From Laguncularia racemosa (lineage: Eukaryota > Streptophyta > Magnoliopsida > Myrtales > Combretaceae), in assembly GCA_037954665.1 (NCBI GenBank), contig JBBMOL010000200.1:1174541-1238540 (forward strand): a DNA stretch of 64,000 nucleotides. Reading direction: 5' to 3'. Both the position numbers and the translations under genes were made by a program. The stretch's first letter is position 1, and each line of letters opens with the position of its first letter. The notes under the pieces were generated by a model. The model made no database searches. It saw only the letters and a list, made by a program, of their open reading frames with translations, and was not told the origin of the DNA. Shown in pieces: positions 1-11,240 of the stretch.

Positions 1-359
1 AATCACCAACAACACAAAATGGCCATGAACTATGAATCAATAAAGAAACTCCACGAAAATGATGAAAGACAATTATAAGGCAATATCAAAGAGATAATTC
101 CAATTAAATTGATAACAATATATTGATGGAATTGGACCTACAATTGATGCCAAAAATCAGAACAAGAACTAATCCTAATCAACACTAGATATGACACACT
201 AGTTATAAAAAGGAAATCAACTTAGAAATTGATATTACTCACAATTCATTAGGTTGCAACTTGCCACAATTTCAATGGATTGAAATTGATAAGAGTCCTT
301 ATAAAATCTTAGGACAAACCCTAATCTCTCATGAAAATTTGCAACAATGGTAAGTGTAT
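1..359 (-). repeat. Chr3 3' LTR, first segment
   Basis: Position 1 corresponds to 43240 in the other LTR, and the match runs to the insertion point of Ath1. The last five bases (355-359, TGTAT) are one copy of the Ath1 target duplication; the other copy is 40187-40191. The start of this LTR lies to the left of the window. Confidence 0.9.
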
Positions 360-1927
360 TGATAACAACATATTATCTCATGATTTATCTTGCGATTTGG
401 AGGTTGTTATTGTTAAATTTAAAAACAAATCACCAAGATAAAGATACTGAAGTGCTTGTATTTTGATATTTTAGCAATCAATGGACTCAGACAGGAAAAG
501 AGTGCATTAGGAGCTGAAAAAATGAAGAAAATCAGTAGGCAAGGGATATCACACGGCTGTGGGAAGAGGCTGGAAGCAAAAGAAATGGAGTTTGCAAAAA
601 TACCGAGAAGCCTATGGGGTAAGACCACGGCCGTGCCTCAAGTGGTGGTGGAAACACCACTTATCATATGGTCGTGCCTCATGTGGTGGAACATCTGCGA
701 AAGATACCGAAGAGCCTATGGGGTGAGACCACGGCCATGCCTCATGTGGTGGTGGCAACACCACTTATCACACGGCCGTGCCTCATGTGGTGGAACAACT
801 GCGAAAAATGCGACTTTTCATTTTCCTAACTGTTTTTATATATTCCTTTGAGAAGAAACGGGAGAGGAACTTTTGGCAATTTCCAATTTTCAGACTTTTG
901 TTCTTTGAGAGAATATTTCATTTTGATAGCAAGAACAAGAGATTAAAACAAGTTTTCCTTGTGATCAATTGGGAAGTATTTTTAGTTAGCTTTGGGAAGT
1001 GGTCTCTGGAGTTTTGTGTTTGAATTCTCTCCAACTGTATCACAAAATTGGTGATTTCTGATATTTGTTTATTTATGAAATTTTGTGACTTGTGTTTATA
1101 TTATTCATGAATTCTCTCAAATATTCCATTGTAACTTGTGTATTCATTGTTAAATCTATGGCTGGCTAGATTCAATTGGTAGGAAGAAGAATGAAACCCT
1201 AGATTGCTAAAGTGATAATTGTAGTCATGTTATTAGATTAAGGTATTTGTGGATTATTCATAATTGCAATTCCTATAATTTCAATTGAAATTCTTAAAGG
1301 TTTTAGTTGTTAGAAAATTTATCAATATAGGAGTTGAGATAGAATTTATTAGGGATTCTTAATTAGATTAATATAACAAAGTGGAAGCAGAGTTAATTAG
1401 TTAAATTAGGGTTTATCTGGAGTTTAAAGCAATGTTCTAATTAATTATCCACTAAGGAATTAGGGGTAATTGCACTAGGATATTAGGCAATCATAGCACT
1501 GGGAAGTGTATGGATGTAATTTAGAATCCTTTGTTAATTAGAGATATGGAAGTTGACTAATTAATTGAAGGTTTATGGTTATAAACCCATTTGAATAACC
1601 ATACATAGGTTACTCTAAATAACATGATGGAAATTTGATTAGCGTGTCTAGGGTGAATTCTTAATTCCCACCTTCTCAATTGAAAGGTTTACTTTATAAT
1701 ATTCTCATAGTTCTTGTTTAAGTAGATTTTATTTCAGTTTTTAATTAAGTAGTTAAAAGAATCTTTCTTTGAATTGCCTAGACATAAGTAAAAGTTATTA
1801 TAGGTTTAGTAATCTCTTTAGTCCTTGAGGGATCGACACTCTACTTACTTCTATATTACTTGATTCCGACCTAGTATACTTGCTAGAAAATTCACTATTA
1901 TTTTATATATACGGTTGACAGTGATCA
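360..1927 (+). repeat. Ath1 5' LTR
   Basis: 1568 bp with TG/CA ends, paired with 38611-40186. It contains two CACGGCCGTG palindromes (626-635, 771-780) inside an imperfect direct repeat of about 100 bp (600-790) built from ACCGAGAAGCC...CATGTGGTGG units. Both LTR copies also hold an open frame of about 131-134 codons (456-851 here) through this repeat. It resembles nothing I know and is probably chance. Confidence 0.96.
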
Positions 1928-1933
1928 AGTTTT

Positions 1934-1953
1934 TGGCCCCATTGCCGGGGACT
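1934..1953 (+). promoter_or_regulatory. Ath1 primer-binding site (tRNA-Asp)
   Basis: Six bases after the 5' LTR the sequence TGGCCCCATTGCCGGGGA matches the complement of the plant tRNA-Asp(GTC) 3' end (TGGCGCCGTTGCCGGGGA) with two differences. Ath2 keeps the perfect version at 35235-35256. Confidence 0.9.
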
Positions 1954-2103
1954 ATTAGATATTAGACTTCTTAACTTTGTTGGTAATTTAGGAGCATTTT
2001 ATTTTCATTTTATTGGATTTGGTCTTTCCTGCCGCTAGATCCTGAGATTGAGCATACTTTCCTGCGTTTGAGAAGAGAGAACAGAAGAAGAGAAGAATCT
2101 GAG

Positions 2104-3735
2104 ATGGCTAACGATAACAACAACAATTTGATGCAGGGTACTACAAGAGCACTTCGCGAATATACAGTGCCAACTGTTTCTGGTTCAGTGATCAGGAGAC
2201 TTGCCATTCAGGCCAACAATTTTGAATTGAAATCGGCACTCATTCAAATGGTCCAAACAAGTCAATTTGGAGGATATCCAAATGAGAGCCCTGATGAGCA
2301 TATTGCTGTATTTCTCCAATATTGTAATACAATAAAAATGAATAACGTTGCAGATGACATTATCAGATTGCAGCTTTTTCCTTTTTCATTAAGAGATAAA
2401 GCTAGAGCTTGGTTTTATTCACTTCCACAAGAGTCCATTACTACCTGGGCTGATCTCTTATCTAAATTTCTAATGAGATTTTTCCCACCGGCCAGGATAG
2501 CAAGGTTAAGAAGTGACATCACTAATTTCACAAAATTTAGTGGTGAATCACTTTATGAGGCCCGGGAGAGATTTAAGGAGGCAATCAGAAAATGCCCACA
2601 TCATGGATTGCCGGATAATTTACTGATTGAGATTTTTTACCTCAGCTTGGATGAAACATTGAGGTCTTTAGTTGATGCTGCATCTGGAGGTGCACTCATG
2701 GGCAAGACTTATGATGAAGCAAGTGCGTTGACAGAAGAAATGGCTTCTAGTGCCCACAATTGGCAGAATGAGAGAGGTAAAGCTAGAGTGGCATCGGTGA
2801 ATGATAATGATGCTATTACACTTTTAACGGCTCAAATTTTAGCTCTCACTACCCAAGTAGGTAAACTCACCTCATCATCTTCGTTTAATGCAAATCAAGT
2901 TGCTCTTTGTGAGATTTGCTCAGGATCACATTCGACTTTTGAATGCATTCATGGGAACCCTTCAGCTTCTTCATCTGGTGAGCATGTGAATTATGTCAAC
3001 AACTTCCAAAGGGGTAATATGGGACCTTATTCGAACACTTATAATCCAGGGTGGCGTAATCATCCAAATTTTTCATGGAAGAATGAGAATAACGCACTTA
3101 AACCACCACCTAGATTTCAGAAGCAAGGTCCCATTCAAAGTGCTTCTCCTCAGCAAAGTTAGTCTAGAATGGAAGAACTCATGTTGAGTTATATGGAAAA
3201 GACTGACACTATGTTGCAAAATCAACAGGCCACAATTCGAAATTTAGAGAATCAAATTGGTCAAATTTTGCAACAGTTGAGCAATAGACCATCTGAGTCT
3301 TTGCCTAGCAACACCGAGGAAAATCCAAAAGGTATCAATGCAATAATGTTGAGGAGTGGTAAGGAAGTGGAAAAAGTGAACATAGATGTTCAATCAAAAG
3401 AAGCAAGTTCAAATAAAATTAAGGGAAAGGAAAAGGTAGAGGAACCAAAACAGCAATCATCAGAAGTGAAGCCTTATGTTCCTCCTGTACCTTTTCTAGG
3501 GAGATTGAAGCAACAACAATTAGATTCCCAATTTGCTAAATTCCTGGAGGTGTTTAAGAAACTTCAAATCAACATTCCTTTTGCGGAGGCACTCCAGCAA
3601 ATGCCTTCATATGCTAAATTCATGAAAGAACTTCTCACCAAAAAGCGAAGAATCGATGAGAATGTACCTGTTATGCTTATAGGAGAATGTTCAATGATTC
3701 TTCAAAAGAACTTAACAAATATGCCAAGAAAATAA
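2104..3735 (+). pseudogene. gag: Ath1 gag (Athila type), two in-frame stops
   Basis: Capsid/nucleocapsid polyprotein that would form the cytoplasmic virus-like particle. The first ATG of the frame (2104) begins MANDNNNN; the open frame before it has only non-ATG codons. The conserved capsid domain lies at about codons 35-210, with QLFPFSLRDKARAWFYSLP and PARIARLRSDITNF as landmarks. A zinc knuckle of form C-X2-C-X3-H-X4-C (CEICSGSHSTFEC) lies near 2908-2946, and the PYSNTYNPGWRNHPNF segment typical of Athila/Tat gag follows. A TAG at 3160 (probably from CAG) and a TAA at 3733 interrupt the frame; the 3169-3735 part is a Q-rich, partly coiled-coil linker. Gag from this copy would end after about 350 residues. 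Confidence 0.93.
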
Positions 3736-4620
3736 AGAGATCAGGGGAGTTTTACTGTTCCTTGCACAATTGGAAATGTTTATTTTGATGAAGTTCTTAT
3801 TGATTCAGGTGTAAGTATAAATTTGATGCCTTTCTCTATTTTCAGGAAATTGGGACTTGGTGATTGTAAGGAGACCAATGTCACCTTGCAACTTGCTGAT
3901 AGAAGTATCAAATATCCAAGAGGTATTGTAGAGAATGTTCTTGTGAAAGTGGATAAGTTCTATTTTCTAGTCGATTTCATTGTTCTGGAGATGGAAGAGG
4001 ATAGAGAAGTGCCCATGATTCTTGGCCGACCATTCCTAGCAACAGGTAAAGCTTTGATTGATGTGGAACAAGGTAAGCTCACTTTAAGAGTTATGGACAA
4101 AGAAATAACTTTTAATGTCTATGAGGCTATGAAAAGGTTTGATGAGTGTAAGTCTTGTTACACTATTGATAGTATTGATGAGCTTATTTCTGAGTCTTTT
4201 GAGGAGAAAACAGGTTTAAACACAATGGAGTCGGTTCTTGGAGATCTTGATGGTTGGGATGATGAAGATGAGCCTATGGAAGAATGTGTGGATCAAGTAG
4301 CTGAAATCAAGGCTCGATACTATGAGGAATTGGGCACAAGTGCAACAAAATTGGTGCCATCTTTGACACACCCTCCGGTGCTAGAACTTAAACCTTTACC
4401 TAGTCATTTAAAATATGCTTATTTAGGGATGGATGATACTTTGCCAATAATCATTTCTTCCTGTTTGATAGATGATCAGGAGCAACAACTCTTAGGAGTT
4501 CTTAAGAAGCATAAGGAGGCAATAGGATGGACCATTGCAGATATCAAGGGAATCAACCCTCTAATCTGTACTCATCAGATATTCTTAGAGGCAGAGTATA
4601 AACCTATAGTTCAACCATAG
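3736..4620 (+). pseudogene. PR: Ath1 aspartic protease and linker to RT
   Basis: Retropepsin domain that would release gag and pol products. The active-site loop reads IDSGVSINLMP near 3801-3835, where Athila proteases usually have DLGAS or DSGAS, so the catalytic Asp-Ser-Gly is present. The later VPMILGRPFLAT strand is the second protease signature. An acidic stretch and PVLELKPLPSHLKY then lead into RT. The segment ends at a TAG (4618) sitting between PIVQP and RRLNP, where the family has Gln, so it is explained by CAG to TAG. Confidence 0.93.
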
Positions 4621-5540
4621 AGGCGACTCAACCCAACTCTCAAGGAGATAGTAAAGAAAGAAGTTTTCAAACTACTGGATTCAAGTATTATCTATCCTAT
4701 TTCAAATAGTAAATGGGTTAGTCTAGTGCAAGTAGTGCCAAAAAAAGGTGGTATGACTGTAGTGAAAAATGAGTCCAATGAATTAATTCCTACTCATACC
4801 GTTACTAGGTGGAGAGTTTGTATTGACTATAGGAAAGTGAATGATGCCACCCGTAAAGACCATTTCCCTCTCCCATTTATAGATCAAATGTTAGAGAAAC
4901 TTGCGGGGTATGAGTATTATTGTTTTTTAGATGGTTATTTTGGTTATAATCAAATTTATATAGCACCCGAGGACCAGGAGAAAACCACCTTTACTTGTCC
5001 TTATGGCAATTTTGCCTTTAAGAGAATGCCCTTTGGTCTCTGCAATGCACCTACTACTTTCCAGAGGTGTATGATGTCTATATTTTCTAACATGTTAGAA
5101 AATTTCATTGAAATATTTATGGATGATTTTTCTGTCTTTGGTAAATCCTTTGACTCATGTCTAGCAAATTTAGACTGTGTGCTCAAGAGATGTAAGGAGT
5201 CTAATCTACTTTTGAACTGGGAGAGATGTCATTTTATGGTAAGAGAGGGAATAGTCTTAGGTCATAAGGTATCAAAAAATGGGATTGAAGTTGATCGAGC
5301 GAAACTGGAAGTGATTGAAAAGTTGCCACCAACCACTTCAGTCAAAGGAGTTAGAAGTTTCCTTGGACATGCTGGCTTCTATCAAAGATTTATTAGGGAC
5401 TTGTCTAAAATTGCTAAACCCCTTTGCAATTTACTTGAAAAAGATGCTATGTTTAATTTTGATGATAATTGTTTGCAGGCATTTAACCTATTGAAGGAGA
5501 AGCTCACTTCTGCATCTGTGATTGTAGCACCTAATTGGGA
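4621..5540 (+). pseudogene. RT: Ath1 reverse transcriptase
   Basis: Copies the element RNA into cDNA inside the particle. Landmarks in order are WVSLVQVVPKKGGMTVV, RWRVCIDYRKVNDATRKDHF, PLPFIDQMLEKLAG, CFLDGYFGYNQI (the usual Ser is Phe here), FAFKRMPFGLCNAPTTFQ and the catalytic FMDD at 5116-5127. These are diagnostic Athila signatures. The domain itself is open; it is cut off upstream by the TAG at 4618 and downstream by a TAG at 5599. Confidence 0.96.
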
Positions 5541-6054
5541 GCTTCCATTCGAGCTTATGTGTGATGCCAGCGATTATGTTGTAGGAGCAGTGCTTGGGTA
5601 GAGAAAAGGTAAGATATTTCATGTAATATATTATGCTAGTAGAGCTTTAAATGAGGCCCAGCGAAACTATGCCACCACTAAGAAAGAGCTTTTAGCTATT
5701 ATATTTGCTTGTGACAAGTTTCAGCCTTATTTGATAGGTTCTAAGATCATAGTATATACAGATCATGCAGCTCTTAAATACTTGTTTACTAAAGCTGATG
5801 TTAAGCCAACGTTGATCCGTTGGATTTTACTATTACAAGAATTTGATTTGGTAATCAAAGACAAAAAGGGAACTGAGAATGTTTTAGCTGATCACTTATC
5901 ACGGTTGGAATCTGAATGTTCAGATTCACCTATTAATGAAAAGTTCCCTGATGAACAATTGTATGTAGTAGAAATCCAAGGACTACCTTGGTATGCTAAC
6001 ATTGTAAATTATTTGGTTAGTAAAATCACACCGTATGGTTTATCCTATCAATAG
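5541..6054 (+). pseudogene. RH: Ath1 RNase H and connection to integrase
   Basis: Degrades the RNA strand during cDNA synthesis. Visible acidic residues are in CDASDYVVGAVLG, the KKELLAIIFACDKF helix, YTDHAALKYL and the terminal NVLADHLSRL. A TAG at 5599 sits inside the domain where the family reads GQRKGK, again a CAG to TAG change. A TAG at 6052 closes the segment between YQ and KKKF. No deletion or frameshift is seen. Confidence 0.93.
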
Positions 6055-7275
6055 AAAAAGAAGTTTTTGCATAATGTGAAATTTTATTTTTGGGATGAAC
6101 CATATCTGTTCAAATATTGTGCTGATCAAATAATTAGGCGATGTGTTCCAGAAAATGAACAGCTTAGCATCATTCAGCATTGTCATTCAAAAGAAGCAGG
6201 AGGTCATTTTGGGGTGGAAAGAACTGCAACAAAGATTTTATCTTGTGGATTTTATTAGCCTAAGTTGTTTCATGATTGTAGGAACTACATTATGTCATGT
6301 GCTCAATGCTAGAAGACTGGTAACATTTCTAGGAGTTATGAATTACCACAGAATAGCATTCTTGTAATAGAGCTCTTTGATGTGTGGGGGATAGACTTTA
6401 TGGGTCTTTTTCCTTCCTCTTTTTCAAATAAATACATTCTCTTGGCTGTCGACTGTGTTTCAAAATGGGTAGAAGCTATTGCTCTACAAAGTAATGATGC
6501 CAGAGTTGTGGTTAGATTTTTGAAAAAGAACATATTTTCAAGATTTTGGGTACCTAGAGCTATTATTAGTGATGGGGGATCGCATTTCTGCAACAGGCAA
6601 TTTGAAAAACTTTTATCAAAATATGGGGTAACTCATAAAATTGCCACCCCTTATCATCCACAAACTTCTGGTCAAGTCGAGATATCCAATAGGGAAATTA
6701 AGCGTATTTTAGAGAAAACAGTCAATGCATCTAGAAAAGATTGGTCTTTAAAACTTGATGATGCATTATGGGCTTACAGAACTACTTTTAAAACCCCTAT
6801 AGGAATGTCCCCATACAAGATAGTCTTTGGTAAATCATGTCATCTCCCAGTAGAGCTAGAGCACAAGGCATACTAGGCCATAAAATTCCTTAACTTTGAT
6901 TTACAAGCTACAGGTAGGAAGCGATTGCTCCAGTTGAATCAATTGGCTAAAATGAGAGATGAAGTATATGAGAATGCTAAGATATACAAGGAGCGGACTA
7001 AGCGGTGGCATGATAGGAACATATTAAAATGAGAGTTTCTTCTGGGCCAGAAAGTTTTATTATATAACTCTCGATTAAAATTGTTCCCAAGTAAGTTAAG
7101 ATCCCGATGGTCTGGACCATTTATTATTTCACAAGTTTTTCCTTATGGCATAGTGGAATTGAAAGCAAAAGACAATCGAACTTTCAAGGTGAATGGCCAT
7201 CTTCTAAAGCATTACCATGACAGGGAAAATCTTGATAAAGATACCACCATTGTGGATCTTACTTCCCTAAGGTAA
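6055..7275 (+). pseudogene. IN: Ath1 integrase
   Basis: Inserts the cDNA into the host genome. The N-terminal zinc module shows HCHSKEAGGHFGVERT and the CAQC pair. The core has catalytic Asp at 6394 (GIDFMG), Asp at 6571 (IISDGG) and Glu at 6679 (GQVEIS), giving the expected D-58-D-35-E spacing. HLPVELEHKAY and the C-terminal RWSGPFIISQVFPYG follow. Four stops fall in frame: TAG 6256 (from TGG), TAG 6310 (from CAG), TAG 6874 (from TGG) and TGA near 7030. All are single-base transitions. The natural stop is the TAA at 7273-7275. No chromodomain is present, as expected for Athila. Confidence 0.95.
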
Positions 7276-7315
7276 GAAAAAGGAAAGTCGGGCTAGAGAC
7301 TTTAAACTAAGCGCT

Positions 7316-7334
7316 CAATGGGAGGCAGCCCTTG
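7316..7334 (+). promoter_or_regulatory. Post-stop hairpin with AGGCA loop in Ath1
   Basis: CAATGGGAGGCAGCCCTTG can pair CAA/GGG with CCC/TTG around an AGGCA-type loop. It begins 40 nt after the pol stop. Ath2 has an equivalent hairpin at the same distance after its gag-protease stop (32900-32917), with different stem bases. Confidence 0.5.
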
Positions 7335-7559
7335 CTTAAGGTTAGTATTCCTTAGTTTATTATTTTCAACCCACGGTCGTGGGTGGGTATACACACACCA
7401 CTTGTCACACGGCCGTGGCACCTCAATTGGCTATCGACGGATAGACCAACCTCATGTTACACGGCCGTAGGTCATGTCGTGCCTTACTTGAGTTTGTGTT
7501 TTAAACAAAACCCGCTTCTCATTTCTCATTTTATATTTGTCACCTCCTCCACGTATACA

Positions 7560-7670
7560 ATTCCTCTTTATAAACTTACTCTCTCTCTCTTAATTTCTCC
7601 TCATTCCTTTATTTTTCCTCTCAAAGTTCGGATTTTTCTTCCTCATTCCCACTCCGTGTAACATTGCAAG
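7560..7670 (+). promoter_or_regulatory. Possible internal promoter and first exon for the Ath1 env-like gene
   Basis: A TTTATAAAC box (about 7567-7575) is followed by a C/T-rich run (7576-7640) like a plant leader, then a strong donor site, GCAAG/GTAAGA, at 7670/7671. The matching acceptor is directly before the env-like ATG at 27682. A subgenomic spliced transcript is an inference. Confidence 0.45.
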
Positions 7671-7822
7671 GTAAGATCTATCCTTCTTTTCCAATTTTTC
7701 TGCAAATTTTTCAAGTTTTACGCAATGCCAATATAGGTTTATCCTCTTATACATGCATGGGTATTAATTCTTTTTTTTTTTTTGTATAAATCTGTAGATA
7801 TCTTTTGTATATATGTGTTGTG

Positions 7823-8661
7823 TGATACGAACCATGCTAACCCGTGACGAAACCCAATACCAATACGTTCGGAAATTCGTTGCCTAAGACGCCAAAACAC
7901 CTATAGTGGAAACCGCGACCCGTTGTCTATAAGCGAGACAAGAACCTTGGTATAAAAATGAAGACGCCACAATCGGGATGAAAGACCAATTGATAAGTCG
8001 GGATGAATGCCACGGAAATTAATCCGATAAGTTCGATTTAGTTCTTGAAGAACCAAGAGAGGTGCCTCTCAAAAGTGTTTAATGTTCAAAGATGCAAATT
8101 CTTCATTGTTCTAAACCCTATGAGCTTTTATACTAGGGTTACAATTTGTGTAAAACAAGTCCAAAACGACGTAGTTTAGATAAGTGGCGTAAAAACGCGA
8201 AAACAGAACAAGCTGGCCGACAGGGGATACACGGCCGTGTACACGCCCGTGTACTTTGGCCGTGTACCTTTCTGTGCAACTTCTAGCAACATACACGCTC
8301 GTGTACTTTGGCCGTGTATCTTTCTGTGCAACTTCTGGCAACATACACGCCCGTGTACTTTAGCCGTGTATCTTTCTATGGATTTGCTTGACTCCATACA
8401 CGGTCGTGCCTTGAAAGTACACGCCCTCTTCAACCCGTGTCCGGTGTGACTTGTATAAGAGCAAGGGTCTTCCCATGGTTGTTCCAATCCGCTCCAACTT
8501 CATGATTGCCCTAATCCTTCCCGGCTTCATAGACATCCTTTATCAACCCGTTAAGTGCTTCCTTGAGTCGTTTCGCTCGACTTCTTGTTATCAGTCCAGG
8601 TGACACTTCAAGAAGATCTACATTCCTTCTTCCAGCTTGACTCTCATCATGGATCTCATCA
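7823..8661 (-). repeat. Chr1A 3' LTR
   Basis: 839 bp. It encodes the last part of integrase (to 8511). It also holds the perfect palindrome TACACGGCCGTGTA at 8228-8241 and about three tandem copies of a 52-bp unit (8239-8394), each with ACACGCCCGTGT-like and GGCCGTGTA cores. The polypurine tract is directly to the right. Confidence 0.96.
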
Positions 8662-9990
8662 TTCCCCTCCTCTTGAAAAGGATTTTTCCTCAAATCGTCA
8701 CCTACATCAAAAGGACTAAGATCAGTAACATTAAATGTGGCACTTACTTGATACTCACCAGGCAAATCTATCTTGTATGCATTGTCATTGATGCGCTCAA
8801 GAACTTAAAATGGTCCATCACCTCTAGGAAGTAGTTTAGATCGACACTGCACGGAAAACCACTCTTTGCGCATGTGAACCCAAACCCAATCTCCAGGTTC
8901 AAAAACAGCTTGTCGACGACCCTTGTTGGCTTGTTTCACATACTGCTCTGTTCGTCGTTTAATGTTCAGCCTTGCCTTCTCATGGATCTGTTGAACAAAT
9001 TCGGCCTTCTTCTTGCCATCTAAATTAACATACTCAGAACTAGGCAAAGGTGATAAATCCAAAGGAGTTAGTGGATTAAAACCATACACAATTTCAAAAG
9101 GAGAAAATTTAGTAGCAGAATACTCTGTATGGTTATAGGCAAATTCAACATGCGGCAAACAATCCTCCCAACTTTAATATTCTTTTTAATTATAGCCCTC
9201 AACAAAGTAGATAAAGTTTGATTCACTACCTCAGTTTGACCATCAGTCTGTGGATGACAAGTAGCAGAAAACAATAACTTAGTTCCTAACTTAGCCCACA
9301 AAGTCTTCCAAAAGTAGCTTAAGAACTTAGCATCCCTATCTGATATAATTGTTTTAGTAATACCATGCAATCGCACAACTTCCCTAAAGAATAAATTAGC
9401 AATATTACAAGCATCATCCGTTTTGTGACAAAGAATGAAACGTGCCATTTTATAAAACCTATCAACAACTACAAAAACAGAATCCCGACCATGTCTAGAC
9501 CTGGGTAATCCTAACACAAAATCCATAGAAATATCTACTCAAGGCTCATGAGGAATGGGAAGCGGGGTATAAAGCCCTTGAGGTTGGACTCTAGATTTCG
9601 CTTGCTTACATGTGACACATCGCTCACAAATCCTCTCAACATCTCGTTTCATGTGAGGCCAATAGAAGTGTTCCTGCAATACCCCTAATGTTTTAGCTAC
9701 TCCAAAGTGTCCCATTAACCCTCCTCCATGAGACTCCCTCACTAGTAATTCTCTTAAGGAACAAATTGGAATGCACAGTTTACTCTCCCTAAACAAGAAT
9801 CCTTCATGTTTATAAAATTTTCCTTGCCCACTCTTCTCACAATACACATACTCCTCACAAAAATCTCGATCAGCAGCATATAACTCCTTAATGTGCTCAA
9901 AACCAAGCAGTCTAGAACTAAGAGTAGAGATAAGAGTATACCTTCTAGATAGAGCATCAGCAATGACATTCTCTTTACCTTGCTTGTAGT
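8511..9990 (-). pseudogene. IN: Chr1A integrase with LTR-encoded C-terminal motif
   Basis: Zinc module with GHFGVAKTL, HFYWPHMKRDVERICERC and CKQAK. The catalytic core has ISMDFVLGLPRSR, ISDRDAKF and QTDGQTEVV. The tail is YQVSATFNVTDLSPFD followed by ITRSRAKRL, in place of a chromodomain. A TGA at 9539-9541 (from TGG in EPW) is shared with Chr1B. One A is missing near 9150-9165 (IIKKNIK is followed by a shift), and the frame changes there. The final part, downstream of 8661, lies inside the 3' LTR. Confidence 0.92.
8662..8676 (-). promoter_or_regulatory. Chr1A polypurine tract
   Basis: On the minus strand CAAGAGGAGGGGAA abuts the 3' LTR start TGATGAGATC. Chr1B has the same tract at 25661-25674. 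Confidence 0.88.
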
Positions 9991-11240
9991 GGATAACATA
10001 TGGAAATGTTTCAATGAACTCCACCCACCGAGCATGCCTTTTATTCAGCTTGTGTTGCCCCTTTTTATTCAGCTTGTGGATCATGAACTCTTTCGGCCAA
10101 AGGTAATGTTGCCACATCTCCAGGGCTCGAACCAATGCATATAGCTCCTTGTCGTAAGTAGGGTAATTCAAGGTTGCCCCACTTAGCGTCTCGCTAAAGA
10201 ATGCAATCGGTCTTCTCTCCTGCATAAGCACTGCTCCAATACCTAATCCTGAAGCATCACACTCAATTTCAAACGTTTTAGCAAAGTTAGGTAAAGCAAG
10301 TAACGGCGCCTGAGTCAGCTTATTTTTAAGCGTCTGAAAGGCCTTCTCTTGTTGCTCTCCCCAGCTGAACCCCACGTTCTTCTTAATTACCTCAGTAAGT
10401 GGTGTTGCAATGGTGCTGAAATGCTTCACAAATCTCATGTAAAAGCTCGCTAGTCCATGGAAACTCCGCACATTACTTACATTGGTTGGACTAGGCCATT
10501 CTTGGATCGCACGAACCTTTTCTTCATCAACCTGTATTCCCTACGCACTAACAACATAACCAAGAAACACAAGTTTGTCTGTGCAAAAAGTGCACTTCTT
10601 GAGTTTAGCATATAATTGTTCCTTTCGAAGCACTTCTAAAACATCCTTCAAGTGTGACATATGATCTTCCAAACTTTTACTGTAAATAAGAATGTCATCA
10701 AAATAGACAACCACAAATTTTCCAATAAATGTCCTCAAAACATGGTTCATAAGTCTCATAAAAGTACTAGGTGTATTAGTTAACCTGAAAGGCATTACTA
10801 ACCACTCATACAATCCATATTTTGTCTTAAATGCAGTTTTCCATTCATCACCTTCTTTCATTCTAATTTGGTGATATCCACTTTTCAGATCAATTTTAGA
10901 AAAGACACTAGACCCATGTAACTCATCTAACATATCATCTAAGCGAGGAATGGGATGACGATACTTTACCGTGATGTTGTTGATGGCGCGACAGTCAACA
11001 CACATTCTCCATGTCCCATCCTTCTTAGGCACCAAAATCACCGGCACTGCACATGGACTCATGCTCTCTCTTACGTACCCCTTCTCCATTAATTCATCGA
11101 CCTGCCTTTGGAGTTCCTTTGTCTCCTCCAGATTGCTCCTGTAAGCTGGCTTGTTTGGAATTGATGCTCCGGGTACAAGATCAATTTGGTGCTCAATACC
11201 ACGAATAGGTGGTAATCCCTTTGGAATCTCCTCAGGGAAG
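9991..11240 (-). pseudogene. RT: Chr1A reverse transcriptase and RNase H
   Basis: RT landmarks are VILVPKKDGTWRMCVDCRAI, FSKIDLKSGYHQIRM, LVMPFRLTNTPSTF (the conserved Gly is Arg) and the catalytic YFDD at 10694-10705. A TAG at 10541-10543 (from CAG, SAQG) separates RT from RNase H. RNase H keeps CDASGLGIGAVL, YDKELYALVRAL and ENVIADALSRR. The YTDHESLKYLKG segment has been replaced by a short repeat of HKLNK, so one active-site Asp is lost; Chr1B still has it. The copy is catalytically doubtful on two counts. Confidence 0.93.

Noticed and set aside
456..851. Open frame of 131 codons in the Ath1 5' LTR, conserved as 134 codons at 38707-39111
   Set aside because: It lies in a repetitive LTR region, and both copies descend from one sequence at insertion, so conservation means little. 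No domain or codon pattern speaks for a protein.
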